Assembly (NCBI GenBank): GCA_947630125.1
Contig: CANRGO010000003.1
Span: 1 to 64,000 of the forward strand
Reading direction: 5' to 3'
Length of the DNA: 64,000 bases
Origin: an uncultured Lachnospiraceae bacterium
GTDB lineage: Bacteria; Bacillota; Clostridia; Lachnospirales; Lachnospiraceae
Of the stretch, positions 62,867 to 64,000 are shown in pieces; the first letter of the stretch is position 1, and every line of letters starts with the position of its first letter. Below the pieces are notes generated by a model, which did not search any database, was not told where the DNA came from, and was given only the letters and a program-made list of their open reading frames with translations. The position numbers and the translations under genes were made by a program.

Positions 62867-64000
62867 TTGGATATACAAATTAATCATAAAAAATACCAGG
62901 ACCTTTCAAAAGAAAATTTTTATAAAAAAAAGGGAAAAGTTCTAAATGTTGTAGGTCTGACGATTGAATCGGCAGGACCTGATTCAAAATTAGGAGATTT
63001 GTGTAATATTTACCCGGTCAATGAAGGTACACCAATCATGGCGGAAGTAGTTGGATTTCGAGATAACAAAACTTTATTAATGCCATATGAGGTGACAGGA
63101 GGAATTGGTCTTGGGAGTATTGTAGAAAATATGGGAGCGCCTTTGACGGTTCAAGTGGGCGACTTTCTTCTTGGAAGAATTCTGGATGGACTTGGAAGAC
63201 CCTTTGATCATAGTTATATGGAAAGTGGAATTACATACTCTGTAGAATCACCACCACCAGATGCTATGGATAGAGTTTTGATTGACGAAGTTTTAACCCT
63301 TGGTGTGAAAGCCGTAGATGGACTTATGACAGTTGGTAAAGGACAGAGGATTGGTATTTTTGCAGGGTCTGGAGTGGGTAAATCTACTTTAATGGGGATG
63401 TTTGCACGAAATACAAAAGCGGATATTAATGTCATTGCATTAATCGGTGAACGTGGTCGAGAAGTAAAAGAATTTATAGAGCGTGATTTGGGGGAAGAGG
63501 GGATGCGACGTTCTGTTGTGGTGGTTGCAACCTCTGATAAACCTGCGCTCGAAAGAAATAAAGCAGCAAAAACTGCAACAGCAATTGCAGAATATTTTCG
63601 TGATAAAGGAAAAAACGTTTTGCTGATGATGGATTCTTTGACACGTTTTTCTATGGCACAAAGAGAAATTGGCCTGGCAAGTGGAGAACCACCCGTTACA
63701 AGAGGGTATCCACCTAGTGTTTATTCTGAAATGCCCAAACTATTAGAACGAGCAGGCAGAGATGAAAAAGGTTCCATTACAGGTTTGTATACTGTTTTGG
63801 TTGATGGAGATGACTTTAATGAACCGATAACTGATACAGCAAGAAGTATATTAGATGGACATATTATGTTGAGTCGTAAATTAGTACATAAGAATCATTA
63901 CCCTGCAATCGATGTTTTGCAAAGTATTTCGAGATGTATGAATAGCATTGTAGAGAAAAACCATAAGCAGGCTGCCGGAAAACTGAAAAATGTACTGGCA
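62867..64000 (+). CDS. fliI: Flagellar protein export ATPase FliI (truncated by window end)
   Basis: Not in supplied ORF list; reading from TTG 62867: [38 protein letters not shown]; later [38 protein letters not shown]. Confidence 0.93.
   Translation, partial: MDIQINHKKYQDLSKENFYKKKGKVLNVVGLTIESAGPDSKLGDLCNIYPVNEGTPIMAEVVGFRDNKTLLMPYEVTGGIGLGSIVENMGAPLTVQVGDFLLGRILDGLGRPFDHSYMESGITYSVESPPPDAMDRVLIDEVLTLGVKAVDGLMTVGKGQRIGIFAGSGVGKSTLMGMFARNTKADINVIALIGERGREVKEFIERDLGEEGMRRSVVVVATSDKPALERNKAAKTATAIAEYFRDKGKNVLLMMDSLTRFSMAQREIGLASGEPPVTRGYPPSVYSEMPKLLERAGRDEKGSITGLYTVLVDGDDFNEPITDTARSILDGHIMLSRKLVHKNHYPAIDVLQSISRCMNSIVEKNHKQAAGKLKNVLA

Overview
Low-GC Clostridia/Lachnospiraceae-like chromosomal window from a flagellated, probably anaerobic Firmicute. 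It is mostly + strand, in operons. In order: a decayed DMT/EamA gene; zupT-like ZIP transporter; flavodoxin; bacteriohemerythrin; LigB-like dioxygenase; a CsoR-boxed copper operon (copZ, an unusual copA with a C-terminal lipoprotein-like extension, csoR, HMA-TauE/SafE-cupredoxin); OmpR/HK two-component pair; hcp; HD protein; AEC transporter; fRMsr-type GAF protein; ECF S component (-); second hemerythrin; sugar ABC operon; remnants of c-di-GMP genes around an H-NOX chemoreceptor; LtaS-like sulfatase; BMP/Nup nucleoside ABC operon; mgsA; MoxR/DUF58/transglutaminase cluster; LytTR-DUF3021 and an ABC exporter; EAL protein; DUF45 peptidase; cytoplasmic GH9; zinc-ribbon and TPM proteins; rpsT (-); lepA; hemW; degenerate HD-GYP; pilT; multidomain CoA-disulfide-reductase/rhodanese/TusA/DsrE protein (-); comM/dprA/topA/codY; and flgB-flgC-fliE-fliF-fliG-fliH-fliI (truncated by the window edge). 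No CRISPR array, rRNA, tRNA or intact mobile element was seen. The strongest leads are the CopA-lipoprotein fusion with its HMA-SafE-cupredoxin partner, and the H-NOX MCP that retains the complete O2-type distal pocket. All calls come from reading the sequence and supplied ORFs; no database search was run.
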